NCBI RefSeq assembly: GCF_052857255.1
Contig: NC_135504.1
Location: 137,256,929 to 137,320,928 of the forward strand
DNA: 64,000 nucleotides
From: Amblyomma americanum
Lineage: Eukaryota; Arthropoda; Arachnida; Ixodida; Ixodidae
Direction of reading: 5' to 3'
Shown here: positions 48,366-62,890 of the stretch, one piece after another
Numbering within the stretch: position 1 is the stretch's first letter
Layout: every line of letters begins with the position of its first letter
Position numbers and translations under genes: made by a program
The notes under the pieces: generated by a model
What the model saw: the letters and a program-made list of their open reading frames with translations, nothing else
Told to the model about the DNA's origin: nothing
The model's database searches: none

Positions 48366-50670
48366 CACAAACATACAACCAGCATCCCATTCCCTGAATA
48401 ATTCAGCCAACTTGATGGAACTGACCATAGACACATGTTGAAATTCTTCGTTTTTGTAGCGCAGGTTCTGCGGTCGACTGGGCTCATCACCAGCACGGAC
48501 GCACATTCTCCATAGTAAGGCGGTTTATCGGTGGTGGCGAAAAACGGGAGATTCTTCTATGGAATAGATGCCCCTGCACTAAGATGAAGCAAGCCCAGTG
48601 AATCGTTATAGACGAGCTATCGCTGCGATCTCAGCGAAATCATGCCTACACGAACATACAACCAGCATCTCATTCGCCGGATAATTCAGTGGCCTTGGTT
48701 GCACCGACCATAGACACATGTTGCAATTCTTCGTTTTTGTAGCAGAGGTTCTGTGGCCGACTGGACTCATCACCAGCAGGGAAGCACATGTTCCATAGGG
48801 AGGCGGTTTATCAGCGATGGTGACAAAGCAGCTGCTTTTTCCAATGAATACATGCCCCTACACTAAGATGAAGCAAGCCCAGTGAACCGTTATAGACGAG
48901 CTACAGCTATGACCTCAGCAAAATCATGCCCACACGAGCATACAAAAAGCATCTCATTCGGCGGGTAAATCAGTGGCCTTGGTTGCACCGACCATAGACA
49001 CATGTTGGAATTCTTCGTTTTTGTAGCACAGCTTCTGTGGCCGACTGGGCTCATCACCAGCACGGAAATACATGCTCCATAGTAAGGCGGTTTATCAGCG
49101 ATGGCGGCAAAGCAGCTGTTTTTTCCAGGAAATACATGCCCCTTCACTAAGATGAAGCAAGCCCAGTGAACCGTTATAGACGAGCTACAGCTGTGACCTC
49201 AGCGAAATCATGCCTACACGAGCATACAAACAGCATCGCATTCCCCGGATAATTCAGTGGACTTGGTGGCCCCGACCTTAGACATATGTTGAAATTATTC
49301 GTTTTTGTAGCACAATTTCTGTGGCCGACTGGGCTCATCACCAGCACGGACGCACATGCTCCATTGGAAGGCGGTTTATCGGAGGTGGCGGCAAAGCGGC
49401 TGATTTTTCCAGGGAATACACGGCCCTGCACAAAGACGAAGCAAGCCCAGTGAACCGTTATAGACGAGCTACAGCTGTGACCTCCGCGAAATCATGCATT
49501 CACAAACATACAACCAGAATCCCATTCCCTGGATAATTCAGCCAACTTGATGGAACTGACCATAGACACATGTTGAAATTCTTCGTTTTTGTAGCGCAGG
49601 TTCTGCGGTCGACTGGGCTCATCACCAGCACGGACGCACATTCTCCATAGTAAGGCGGTTTATCGGTGGTGGCGAAAAACGGGAGATTCTTCTATGGAAT
49701 AGATGCCCCTGCACTAAGATGAAGCAAGCCCAGTGAATCGTTATAGACGAGCTATCGCTGTGATCTCAGCGAAATCATGCCTACACGAACATACAACCAG
49801 CATCTCATTCGCCGGATAATTCAGTGGCCTTGGTTGCACCGACCATAGACACATGTTGCAATTCTTCGTTTTTGTAGCAGAGGTTCTGTGGCCGACTGGA
49901 CTCATCACCAGCAGGGAAGCACATGTTCCATAGGGAGGCGGTTTATCAGCGATGGTGACAAAGCAGCTGCTTTTTCCAATGAATACATGCCCCTACACTA
50001 AGATGAAGCAAGCCCAGTGAACCGTTATAGACGAGCTACAGCTATGACCTCAGCAAAATCATGCCCACACGAGCATACAAAAAGCATCTCATTCGCCGGT
50101 TAAATCAGTGGCCTTGGTTGCACCGACCATAGACACATGTTGGAATTCTTCGTTTTTGTAGCACAGCTTCTGTGGCCGACTGGGCTCATCACCAGCACGG
50201 AAATACATGCTCCATAGTAAGGCGGTTTATCAGCGATGGCGGCAAAGCAGCTGTTTTTTCCAGGAAATACATGCCCTTCACTAAGATGAAGCAAGCCCAG
50301 TGAACCGTTATAGACGAGCTACAGCTGTGACCTCAGCGAAATCATGCCTACACGAGCATACAAACAGCATCGCATTCCCCGGATAATTCAGTGGACTTGG
50401 TGGCCCCGACCTTAGACATATGTTGAAATTATTCGTTTTTGTAGCACAATTTCTGTGGCCGACTGGGCTCATCACCAGCACGGACGCACATGCTCCATTG
50501 GAAGGCGGTTTATCGGAGGTGGCGGCAAAGCGGCTGATTTTTCCAGGGAATACACGGCCCTGCACAAAGACGAAGCAAGCCCAGTGAACCGTTATAGACG
50601 AGCTACAGCTGTGACCTCCGCGAAATCATGCATTCACAAACATACAACCAGAATCCCATTCCCTGGATAA
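48366..50670. repeat. Four-monomer repeat, two tandem units of 1134-1135 bp
   Basis: Sequence from about 48366 recurs at offset 1135 (1134 after loss of one C in ATGCCCTTCAC near 50275) up to about 50670. Both units carry the TTGAAATTCTTCG/CTGCGGTCGACTGGG monomer, the GGTGACAAAGC monomer and the GGTGGCCCCGACC variant (49267, 50400). Confidence 0.8.
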
Positions 50671-53600
50671 TTCAGTTCACTTGATGGAACCGACCATAGA
50701 CACATGTTGCAATTCTTCGTTTTTGTAGCGCAGGTTCTGCGGTCGACTGGGCTCATCACCAGCACGGACGCACATTCTCCATAGTAAGGCGGTTTATCGG
50801 TGGTGGCGAAAAACGGGAGATTCTTCATGGAATAGATGCCCCTGCACTAAGATGAAGCAAGCCCAGTGAATCGTTATAGACGAGCTATCGCTGTGACCTC
50901 AGCGAAATCATACCTATTCGAACATGCAACCAGAATCCCATTCCCCGGATAATTCAGTGGACTTGGTGCCACCGACCAGAGACACATGTTGCAATTCTTC
51001 GTTTTTGTAGCAGAGGTTCTGTGGCCGACTGGGCTCATCACCAGCACGGAAGCACATGCTCCATAGTACGGTGGTTTATCAGCGATGGCGGCAAAGCAGC
51101 TGTTTTTTCCAGGAAATACATGACCCTTCACTAAGATGAAGCAAGCCCAGTGTACCGTTATAGACGAGCTAAATCTGTGACCTCAGCGAAATCATGCCTA
51201 CACGAGCATACAAACAGCATCCCATTCCCCGGATAATTCAGTGGACTTGGTGGCAGAGACCATAGACACATGTTGCAATTATTCGTTTTTGTAGCGCAGG
51301 TTCTGTGGCCGACTGGGCTCATCACCAGCAGGGAAACACATGCCCCATAGGAAGGCGGTTTATCAGCAATGGCGGCAAAGCGGCTGATTTTTCCAGGGAA
51401 ACACTCGCCCCTGCATAAAGACGAAGCAAGCCCAGTGAACCGTTATGGACGAGCTACAGCTTTGACCTCCGCGAAATCATGCATTCACAAACATACAACC
51501 GGCAACACATTCGCACGAAATTCAGTGGACTTGGTGGCACCGACCATAAACACATGTTGCAATTCTTCGTTTTTGTAGTACAGGTTCTGTGGCCGTCTGG
51601 GCTCATCACCAGGACCTAAGCACATGCTCCATAGTAAGGCGGTATATCAGCGATGGCGGCAAAGCAGCTGCTTTTTCCAGGAAATACATGCCCCTGCACT
51701 AAGATGAAGCAAGCCCAGTGAACCGTTATAGACGAGCTACAGCTATGACCTCAGCGAAATCATGCCTACACGAACATACAGCCAGCATCTCACTCGCCGT
51801 ATAATTCAGTGGACTGTGTGGCACCGACCATAGACACATGTTGGAATTCTTCGTTTTTGTAGCACAGGTTCTGTGGCCGACTGGGCTCATCACCAGCAGG
51901 GAAACACATGCCCCATAGGAAGGCGGTTTATCAGCAATGGCGCCAAAGCAGCTGCGTTTTCCAATGAATACATGCCGCTACACCAAGATGAAGCAAGCCC
52001 AGTGAACCGTTATAGACGAGCTACAGCTATGACCTCGGCGAAAGCATGGCTACACGAGCATACAACCAGCAACTCATTCGCTGGATAATTCAGTGGACTT
52101 GGTGGCACTGACCATTGACACATGTTGCAATTCTTCGTTTTTGTAGCACAGGTTATGTGGCCGACTGGGCTCATCACCAGCACGGAAGCACATGGTCCAT
52201 AGTGAGGCGGTTTATCAGCGATGGCGGCAAAGCAGCTGCTTTTTCCAGGAAATACATGCCCCTTCACTAAGATGAAGCAAGCCCAGTGTACCGTTATAGA
52301 CGAGCTACATCTGTGACCTCAGCGAAATCATGCCTACACGAGCATACAACCAGCATCCCATTCCCCGGATAATTCAGTAGACTTGGTGGCACCGACCATA
52401 GACACATGTTGGAATTCTTCGTTTTTGTAGCACAGGTTCTGTGGCCGACTGGGCTCATCATAAGCACGGACGCACATGCTCCATAGGAAGGCGGTTTATC
52501 GGCGGTGGCGGCAAAGCGGCTGAATTTTCCGGGGAATACACGCCCCTGCACAAAGACGAAGCAAGCTCAGTGAACCGTTATAGACGAGCTACAGCTGTGA
52601 CCTCCGCGAAATCATGCATTCACAAACATACAACCAGCATCCTATTGCCTGGATAATTCAGTTGACTTGATGGAACAGACCATAGACACATGTTGCAATT
52701 CTTCGTTTTTGTAGCGCAGGTTCTGTGGACCACTGAGCTCATCACCAGCATGGACGCACATGCTCCATAGTAAGGCGGGTAATCGGTGGTGGCGCCAAAA
52801 CGGGAGATTCTTCTATGGAAAAGATGCCCATGCACTAAGATGAAGCAAGCCCAGTGAATCCTTACAGACGAGCTATCGCTGTGATCTCAGAGAAATCATG
52901 CCTACACGAACATACAACCAGCATCTCCTTCACCGGATAATTTAGATGACTTGATAGAACCGACCATAGACATAAGTTGCAATTCTTCGTTTTTGTAGCG
53001 CAGGTTTTGTGGTCGACTTGTCTCATCACCAGCACCGACGCACATGCTCCATAGTAAGGCGATTTATCGGTGGTGGCCTTAAAACGGGAGAATATTCAAT
53101 GGAATAGATGCCCCTGCACTAAGACGAAGCAAGCCCAGTGAACCGTTACAGACGAGCTACAGCTGTGACCTCCGGGAAATCACGCATTCACAAACATACA
53201 ACCAGCATCCCATTCCCTGGATAATTCAGCCAACTTGATGGAACTGACCATAGACACATGTTGCAATTCTTCGTTTTTGTAGCGCGGGTATTGTGGTCGA
53301 CTGGGCTCATCACCAGCACGGACGCACATGCTCCATAGTGAGGCGGTTTATCGGTGGTGGCGGCAAAACGGGAGATTCTTCTATGGAATAGATGCCCCTG
53401 CACTAAGATGAAGCAAGCCCACTGAATCGTTATAGACGTGCTATCGCTGTGATCTCAGCGAAATCATGCCTACACGAACATACAACCAGCATCTCATTCG
53501 CCGGATAATTCAGTGGCCTTGGTTGCACCGACCATAGACACATGTTGCAATTCTTCGTTTTTGTAGCAGAGGTTCTGTGGCCGACTGGACTCATCACCAG

Positions 53601-56389
53601 CAGGGAAGCACATGTTCCATAGGGAGGCGGTTTATCAGCGATGGTGACAAAGCAGCTGCTTTTTCCAATGAATACATGCCCCTACACTGAGATGAAGCAA
53701 GCCCAGTGAACCGTTATAGACGAGCTACAGCTATGACCTCAGCAAAATCATGCCCACACGAGCATACAAAAAGCATCTCATTCGCCGGTTAAATCAGTGG
53801 CCTTGGTTGCACCGACCATAGACACATGTTGGAATTCTTCGTTTTTGTAGCACAGCTTCTGTGGCCGACTGGGCTCATCACCAGCACGGAAATACATGCT
53901 CCATAGTAAGGCGGTTTATCAGCGATGGCGGCAAAGCAGCTGTTTTTTCCAGGAAATACATGCCCCTTCACTAAGATGAAGCAAGCCCAGTGAACCGTTA
54001 TAGACGAGCTACAGCTGTGACCTCAGCGAAATCATGCCTACACGAGCATACAAACAGCATCGCATTCCCCGGATAATTCAGTGGACTTGGTGGCACCGAC
54101 CTTAGACATATGTTGAAAATATTCGTTTTTGTAGCACAATTTCTGTGGCCGACTGGGCTCATCACCAGCACGGACGCACATGCTCCATTGGAAGGCGGTT
54201 TATCGGAGGTGGCGGCAAAGCGGCTGATTTTTCCAGGGAATACACGGCCCTGCACAAAGACGAAGCAAGCCCAGTGAACCGTTATAGACGAGCTACAGCT
54301 GTGACCTCCGCGAAATCATGCATTCACAAACATACAACCAGCATCCCATTCCCTGGATAATTCAGTTCACTTGATGGAACCGACCATAGACACATGTTGC
54401 AATTCTTCGTTTTTGTAGCACAGGTTCTGCGGTCGACTGGGCTCATCACCAGCACGGACGCACATTCTCCATAGTAAGGCCGTTTATCGGTGGTGGCGAA
54501 AAACGGGAGATTTTTCTATGGAATAGATGCCCCTGCACTAAGATGAAGCAAGCCCAGTGAATCGTTATAGACGAGCTATCGCTGTGATCTCAGCGAAATC
54601 ATGCCTACACGAACATACAACCAGCATCTCCTTCGCCGGATAATTCAGTTGACTTGATAGAACCGACCATAGACATATGTTGCAATTCTTCGTTTTTGTA
54701 GCGCAGGTTCTGTGGTCGACTTGTCTCATCACCAGCACAGACGCACATGCTCTATAGTAAGGCGGTTTATCGGTGGTGGCGGCAAAACGAGAGATTCTTC
54801 TATGGAATAGATGCACCTGCACTAAGATGAAGCAATCCCAGTGAATCGTTATAGACGAGCTATCGCTGTGACCTCAGCGAAATCATACCTATTCGAACAT
54901 GCAACCAGAATCCCATTCCCCGGATAATTCAGTGGACTTGGTGCCACCGACCAGAGACACATGTTGCAATTCTTCGTTTTTGTAGCAGAGGTTCTGTGGC
55001 CGACTGGGCTCATCACCAGCAAGGAAGCACATGCTCCATAGTAAGGCGGTTTATCAGCAATGGCGGCAAAGCAGCTGCTTTTTCCAGGAAATACATGCCC
55101 CTTCACTAAGATGAAGCAAGCCCAGTGTACCGTTATAGACGAGCTACATCTGTGACCTCAGCGAAATCATGCCTAGACGAACATACAACCTGCATCTCAT
55201 TCGCCGGATAATTCAGTTGACTTGGCACCGACCATAGTCACATGTTGCAAGTCTTCGTTTTTGTAGCACAGGTTATGTGGCCGACTAGGCTCGTCACCAG
55301 CACGGAAGCACATGCTCCATAGTACGGTGGTTTATCAGCGATGGCGGCAAAGCAGCTGTTTTTTCCAGGAAATACATGACCCTTCACTAAGATGAAGCAA
55401 GCCCAGTGTACCGTTATAGACGAGCTAAATCTGTGACCTCAGCGAAATCATGCCTACACGAGCATACAAACAGCATCCCATTCCCCGGATAATTCAGTGG
55501 ACTTGGTGGCACCGACCTTACACATATGTTGAAATTATTCGTTTTTGTAGCACAATTTCTGTGGCCGACTAGGCTCATCACCACCACGGACGCACATGCT
55601 CCATAGGAAGGCGGTTTATCGACGGTGGCGGCAAAGCGGCTGATTTTTCCAGGGAAACACTCGCCCCTGCATAAAGACGAAGCAAGCCCAGTGAACCGTT
55701 ATGGACGAGCTACAGCTATGACCTCAGCGAAATCATGCCTACACGAACATACAGCCAGCATCTCACTCGCCGTATAATTCAGTGGACTGTGTGGCACCGA
55801 CCATAGACACATGTTGGAATTCTTCGTTTTTGTAGCAAAGGTTCTGTGGCCGACTGGGCTCATCACAAGCAGGGAAGCACATGCCCCATAGGAAGGCGGT
55901 TTATCAGCAATGGCGCCAAAGCAGCTGCGTTTTCCAATGAATACATGCCGCTACACTAAGATGAAGCAAGCCCAGTGAACCGTTATAGACGAGCTACAGC
56001 TATGACCTCGGCGAAAGCATGCCTACACGAGCATACAACCAGCAACTCATTCGCCGGATAATTCAGTGGACTTGGTGGCACTGACCATTGACACATGTTG
56101 CAATTCTTCGTTTTTGTAGCACAGGTTATGTGGCCGACTGGGCTCATCACCAGCACGGAAGCACATGGTCCATAGTAAGGCGGTTTATCAGCGATGGCGG
56201 CAAAGCAGCTGCTTTTTCCAGGAAATACATGCCCCTTCACTAAGATGAAGCAAGCCCAGTGTACCGTTATAGACGAGCTACATCTGTGACCTCAGCGAAA
56301 TCATGCCTACACGAGCATACAACCAGCATCCCATTCCCCGGATAATTCAGTAGACTTGGTGGCACCGACCATAGACACATGTTGGACTT

Positions 56390-58338
56390 CTTCGTTTTTG
56401 CAGCGCAGGTTCTGTGGTCCACTGAGCTCATCACCAGCATGGACGCACATGCTCCATAGTAAGGCGGTTAATCGGTGGTGGCGGCAAAACGGGAGATTCT
56501 TCTATGGAAAAGATGCCCATGCACTAAGATGAAGCAAGCCCAGTGAATCCTTACAGACGAGCTATCGCTGTGATCTCAGAGAAATCATGCCTACACGAAC
56601 ATACAACCAGCATCTCCTTCGCCGGATAATTCAGATGACTTGATAGAACCGACCATAGACATATGTTGCAATTCTTCGTTTTTGTAGCGCAGGTTTTGTG
56701 GTCGACTTGTCTCATCACCAGCACGGACGCACATGCTCCATAGTAAGGCGGTTTATCAGTGGTGGCGGTAAAACGGGAGATTATTCAATGTAATAGATGC
56801 CCCTGCACTAAGACGAAGCAAGCCCAGTGAATCGTTATAGACGAGCTATCGCTGTGACTCCAGCTAAATCATACCTACACGAACATGCAACCAGAATACC
56901 ATTCCCCGGATAATTCAGTGGACTTGGTGCCACTGACCAGAGACACGTGTTGCAATTCTTCGTTTTTGTAGCAGAGGTTCTGTGGCCGACTGGGCTCATC
57001 ACCAGCAGGGAAGCACATGTTCCATAGGGAGGCGGTTTATCAGCGATGGCGACAAAGCAGCTGCTTTTTTCAATGAATACATGCCCCTACACTAAGATGA
57101 AGCAAGCCCAGTGAACCGTTATAGACGAGCTACAGCTATGACCTCAGCAAAATCGTGCCCACACGAGCATACAAAAAGCATCTCATTCGCCGGATAATTC
57201 AGTGGACTTGGTGGCACTGACCATAGACACATGTTGCAATTCTTCGTTTTTGTAGCACAGCTTGTGTGGCCGACTGGGCTCATCACCAGCACGGAAATAC
57301 GTGCTCCATAGTAAGGCGGTTTATCAGCGATGGCGGCAAAGCAGCTGTTTTTTCCAGGAAAAACATGCCCCTTCACTAAGATGAAGCAAGCCCAGTGAAC
57401 CGTTATAGACGAGCTACAGCTGTGACCTCAGCGAAATCATGCCTACACGAGCATACAAACAGCATCGCATTCCCCGGATAATTCAGTGGACTTGGTGGCA
57501 CCGACCTTAGACATATGTTGAAATTATTCGTTTTTGTAGCACAATTTCTGTGGCCGACTGGGCTCATCACCAGCACGGACGCATATGCTCCATTGGAAGG
57601 GGGTTTATCGGCGGTGGCGGCAAAGCGGCTGATTTTTCCAGGGAATACACGCCCCTGCACAAAGACGAAGCAAGCCCAGTGAACCGTTATAGACGAGCTA
57701 CAGCTGTGACCTCCGCGAAATCATGCATTCACAAATATACAACCAGCATCCCATTCCCTGGATAATTCAGTTGACTTGATGGAACCGACCATAGACACAT
57801 GTTGCAATTCTTCGTTTTTGTTGCGCAGGTTCTGTGGTCGACTGGGCTCATCACCAGCACGGACGCACATTCTCCATAGTAAGGCGGTTTAGCGGTGGTG
57901 GCGGCAAAACGGGAGATTCTTCTATGGAATAGATGCCCCTGCACTAAGATGAAGCAAGCCCAGTGAATCGTTGTTGACGAGCTATCGCTGTGATCTCAGC
58001 GAAATCATGCCTACACAAACATACAGCCAGCATCTCACTCGCCGGATAATTCAGTAGACTTGGTGGCACCGACCATAGACACATGTTGGAATTCTTCCTT
58101 TTTGAAGCACAGGTTCTGTGGCCGACAGGCCTCATCACCAGCAGGGAAGCACATGCCCCTTAGGAAGGCGGTTTATCAGCGATGGCGGCAAAGCAGCTGC
58201 TTTTTCCAATGAATACATGCCCCAACACTAAGATGAAGCAAGCCCAGTGAACCGTTATAGACGAGCCACAGCTATGACCTCAGCGAAATCATGCCTACAC
58301 GAGCATACAACCAGCATCCCATTCCCCGGATAATTCAG
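56390..58338. repeat. Seven-monomer block, first copy
   Basis: Repeated at about 60943-62890 at a constant offset of 4553 bp (16 monomers). Shared variants: GTGGTCCACTGAGCTC, CTTACAGACGAGC, AATCGTGCCCACACG, GGAAAAACATGCCCC and GACGAGCCACAGC. The block also resembles 31.0-32.7 kb. Confidence 0.75.
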
Positions 58339-60942
58339 TGGACTTGGTGGCACTGACCATAGACACATGTTGCAATTCTTCGTTTTTGTAGCACAGGAAT
58401 TGGGCCGACGGTGCTCATCACCAGCACGGAAGCACATGCTCCATAGTTAGGCGGTTTACCAGCGATGGCGGCAAAGCAGCTGCTTTTTCCAGGAAATACA
58501 TGCCCCTTCACTAAGATGAAGCAAGCCCCGTGAACCGTTATAGACGAGCTACAGCTGCGACCTCCGGGAAATCACGCATTCACAAACATACAACCAGCAT
58601 CCCATTCCCTGGATAATTCAGCTAACTTGATGGAACTGACCATAGACACATGTTGCAATTCTTCGTTTTTGTAGCGCGGGTATTGTGGTCGACTGGGCTC
58701 ATCACCAGCACGGACGCACATGCTCCATAGTGAGGCGGTTTATCGGTGGTGGCGGCAAAACGGGAGATTCTTCTATGGAATAGATGCCCCTGCACTAAGA
58801 TGAAGCAAGCCCACTGAATCGTTATAGACGAGCTATCGCTGTGACCTCAACGAAATCATACCTATTCGAACATGCAACCAGAATGCCATTTCCCGGATAA
58901 TTCAGTGGACTTGGTGCCACCGACTAGAGACACATGTTGCAATTCTTCGTTTTTGTAGCAGAGGTTCTGTGGCCGACTGGGCTCATCACCAGCACGGAAG
59001 CACATGCTCCATAGTAAGGCGGTTTATCAGCAATGGCGGCAAAGCAGCTGCTTTTTCCAGGAAATACATGCCCCTTCACATGCCCCTTCATTAAGATGAA
59101 GCAAGCCCAGTGTACCGTTATAGACGAGCTACATCTGTGACCTCAGCAAAATCATGCCTAGACGAGCATACAACCTGCATCTCATTCGCCGGATAATTCA
59201 GTTGACTTGGCACCGACCATAGTCACATGTTGCAAGTCTTCGTTTTTGTAGCACAGGTTATGTGGCCGACTAGGCTCGTCACCAGCACGGAAGCACATGC
59301 TCCATAGTACGGTGGTTTATCAGCGATGGCGGCAAAGCAGCTGTTTTTTCCAGGAAATACATGACCCCTCACTAAGATGAAGCAAGCCCAGTGTACCGTT
59401 ATAGACGAGCTAAATCTGTGACCTCAGCGAAATCATGCCTACACGAGCATACAAACAGCATCCCATTCACCGGATAATTCAGTGGACTTGGTGGCACCGA
59501 CCTTACTCATATGTTGAAATTATTCGTTTTTGTAGCACAATTTCTGTGGCCGACTAGGCTCATCACCACCACGGACGCACATGCTCCATAGGAAGGCGGT
59601 TTATCGACGGTGGCGGCAAAGCGGCTGATTTTTCCAGGGAAACACTCGCCCCTGCATAAAGACGAAGCAAGCCCAGTGAACCGTTATGGACGAGCTACAG
59701 CTTTGACCTCCGCGAAATCATGCATTCACAAAAATACAACCGGCAACACATTCGCACGAAACTTCAGTGGACTTGGTGGCACCGACCATAAACACATGTT
59801 GCAATTCTTCGTTTTTGTAGCACAGGTTCTGTGGCCATCTGGGCTCATCACCAGGACCTAAGCACATGCTCCATAGTAAGGCGGTATATCAGCGATGGCG
59901 GCAAAGCAGCTGCTTTTTTCAGGAAATACATGCCCCTGCACTAAGATGAAGCAAGCCCAGTGAACCGTTATAGACGAGCTACAGCTTTGACCTCAGCGAA
60001 ATCATGCCTACCCGAACATACAGCCAGCATCTCACTCGCCGGATAATTCAGTGGACTGTGTGGCACCGACCATAGACACATGTTGGAATTCTTCGTTTTT
60101 GTAGCACAGGTTCTGTGGCCGACTGGGCTCATCACCAGCAGGGAAGCACATGCCCCATAGGAAGGCGGTTTATCAGCGATGGCGCCAAAGCAGCTGCGTT
60201 TTCCAATGAATACATGCCGCTACACTAAGATGAAGCAAGCCCAGTGAACCGTTATAGACGAGCTACAGCTATGACCTCGGCGAAAGCATGCCTACACGAG
60301 CATACAACCAGCAACTCATTCGCCGGATAATTCAGTGGACTTGGTGGCACTGACCATTGACACATGTTGCAATTTTTCGTTTTTGTAGCACAGGTTATGT
60401 GGCCGACTGGGCTCATCACCAGCACGGAAGCACATGGTCCATAGTAAGGCGGTTTATCAGCGATGGCTGCAAAGCAGCTGCTTTTTCCAGGAAATACATG
60501 CCCCTTCACTAAGATGAAGCAAGCCCAGTGTACCGTTATAGACGAGCTACATCTGTGACCTCAGCGAAATCATGCCTACACGAGCATACAACCAGCATCC
60601 CATTCCCCGGATAATTCAGTAGACTTGGTGGCACCGACCATAGACACATGTTGGAATTCTTCGTTTTTGTAGCACAGGTTCTGTGGCCGACTGGGCTCAT
60701 CATAAGCACGGACGCACATGCTCCATAGGAAGGCGGTTTATCGGCGGTGGCGGCAAAGCGGCTGAATTTTCCGGGGAATTCACGCCCCTGCACAAAGACG
60801 AAGCAAGCTCAGTGAACCGTTATAGACGAGCTACAGCTGTGACCTCCGCGAAATCATGCATTCACAAACATACAACCAGCATCCCATTGCCTGGATAATT
60901 CAGTTGACTTGATGGAACAGACCATAGACACATGTTGCAATT

Positions 60943-62890
60943 CTTCGTTTTTGTAGCGCAGGTTCTGTGGTCCACTGAGCTCATCACCAGCATGGACGCA
61001 CATGCTCCATAGTAAGGCGGTTAATCGGTGGTGGCGGCAGAACGGGAGATTCTTCTATGGAAAAGATGCCCATGCACTAAGATGAAGCAAGCCCAGTGAA
61101 TCCTTACAGACGAGCTATCGCTGTGATCTCAGAGAAATCATGCCTACACGAACATACAACCAGCATCTCCTTCGCCGGATAATTCAGATGACTTGATAGA
61201 ACCGACCATAGACATAAGTTGCAATTCTTCGTTTTTGTAGCGCAGGTTTTGTGGTCGACTTGTCTCATCACCAGCACGGACGCACATGCTCCATAGAAAG
61301 GCGGTTTATCGGTGGTGGCGGTAAAACGGGAGATTATTCTATGGAATAGATGCCCCTGCACTAAGACGAAGCAAGCCCAGTGAATCGTTATAGACGAGCT
61401 ATCGCTGTGACCCCAGCGAAATCATACCTACACGAACATGCAACCAGAATACCATTCCCCGGATAATTCAGTGGACTTGGTGCCACCGACCAGAGACACG
61501 TGTTGCAATTCTTCGTTTTTGTAGCAGAGGTTCTGTGGCCGACTGGGCTCATCACCAGCAGGTATGCACATGTTCCATAGGGAGGCGGTTTATCAGCGAT
61601 GGCGACAAAGCATCTGCTTTTTCCAATGAATACATGCCCCTACACTAAGATGAAGCAAGCCCAGTGAACCGTTATAGACGAGCTACAGCTATGACCTCAG
61701 CAAAATCGTGCCCACACGAGCATACAAAAAGCATCTCATTCGCCGGATAATTCAGTGGACTTGGTGGCACTGACCATAGACACATGTTGCAATTCTTCGT
61801 TTTTGTAGCACAGCTTGTGTGGCCGACTGGGCTCATCACCAGCACGGAAATACGTGCTCCATAGTAAGGCGGTTTATCAGCGATGGCGGCAAAGCAGCTG
61901 TTTTTTCCAGGAAAAACATGCCCCTTCACTAAGATGAAGCAAGCCCTGTGAACCGTTATAGACGAGCTACAGCTGTGACCTCAGCGAAATCATGCCTACA
62001 CGAGCATACAAACAGCATCGCATTCCCCGGATAATTCAGTGGACTTGGTGGCACCGACCTTAGACATATGTTGAAATTATTCGTTTTTGTAGCACAATTT
62101 CTGTGGCCGACTGGGCTCCTCACCAGCACGGACGCACATGCTCCATTGAAAGGCGGTTTATCGGCGGTGGCGGCAAAGCGGCTGATTTTTCCAGGGAATA
62201 CACGCCCCTGCACAAAGACGAAGCAAGCCCAGTGAACCGTTATAGACGAGCTACAGCTGTGACCTCCGCGAAATCATGCATTCACAAATATAAAACCAGC
62301 ATCCCATTCCCTGGATAATTCAGTTGACTTGATGGAACCGACCATAGACACATGTTGCAATTCTTTGTTTTTGTTGCGCAGGTTCTGTGGTCGACTGGGC
62401 TCATCACCAGCACGGACGCACATTCTCCATAGTAAGGCGGTTTAGCGGTGGTGGCGGCAAAATGGGAGATTCTTCTATGGAATAGATGCCCCTGCACTAA
62501 GATGAAGCAAGCCCAGTGAATCGCTGTAGACGAGCTATCGCTGTGATCTCAGCGAAATCATGCCTACACGAACATACAGCCAGCATCTCACTCGCCGGAT
62601 AATTCAGTAGACTTGGTGGCACCGACCATAGACACATGTTGGAATTCTTCCTTTTTGAAGCACAGGTTCTGTGGCCGACAGGGCTCATCACCAACAGGGA
62701 AGCACATGCCCCATAGGAAGGCGGTTTATCAGCGATGGCGGCAAAGCAGCTGCTTTTTCCAATGAATACATGCCCCAACACTAAGATGAAGCAAGCCCAG
62801 TGAACCGTTATAGACGAGCCACAGCTATGACCTCAGCGAAATCATGCCTACACGAGCATACAACCAGCATCCCATTCCCCGGATAAATCA
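60943..62890. repeat. Seven-monomer block, second copy
   Basis: Second copy of 56390-58338. It matches 31.0-32.7 kb at an offset of 30157-30158 bp, so the same block type occurs on both sides of retrotransposon copy 2. Confidence 0.75.
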
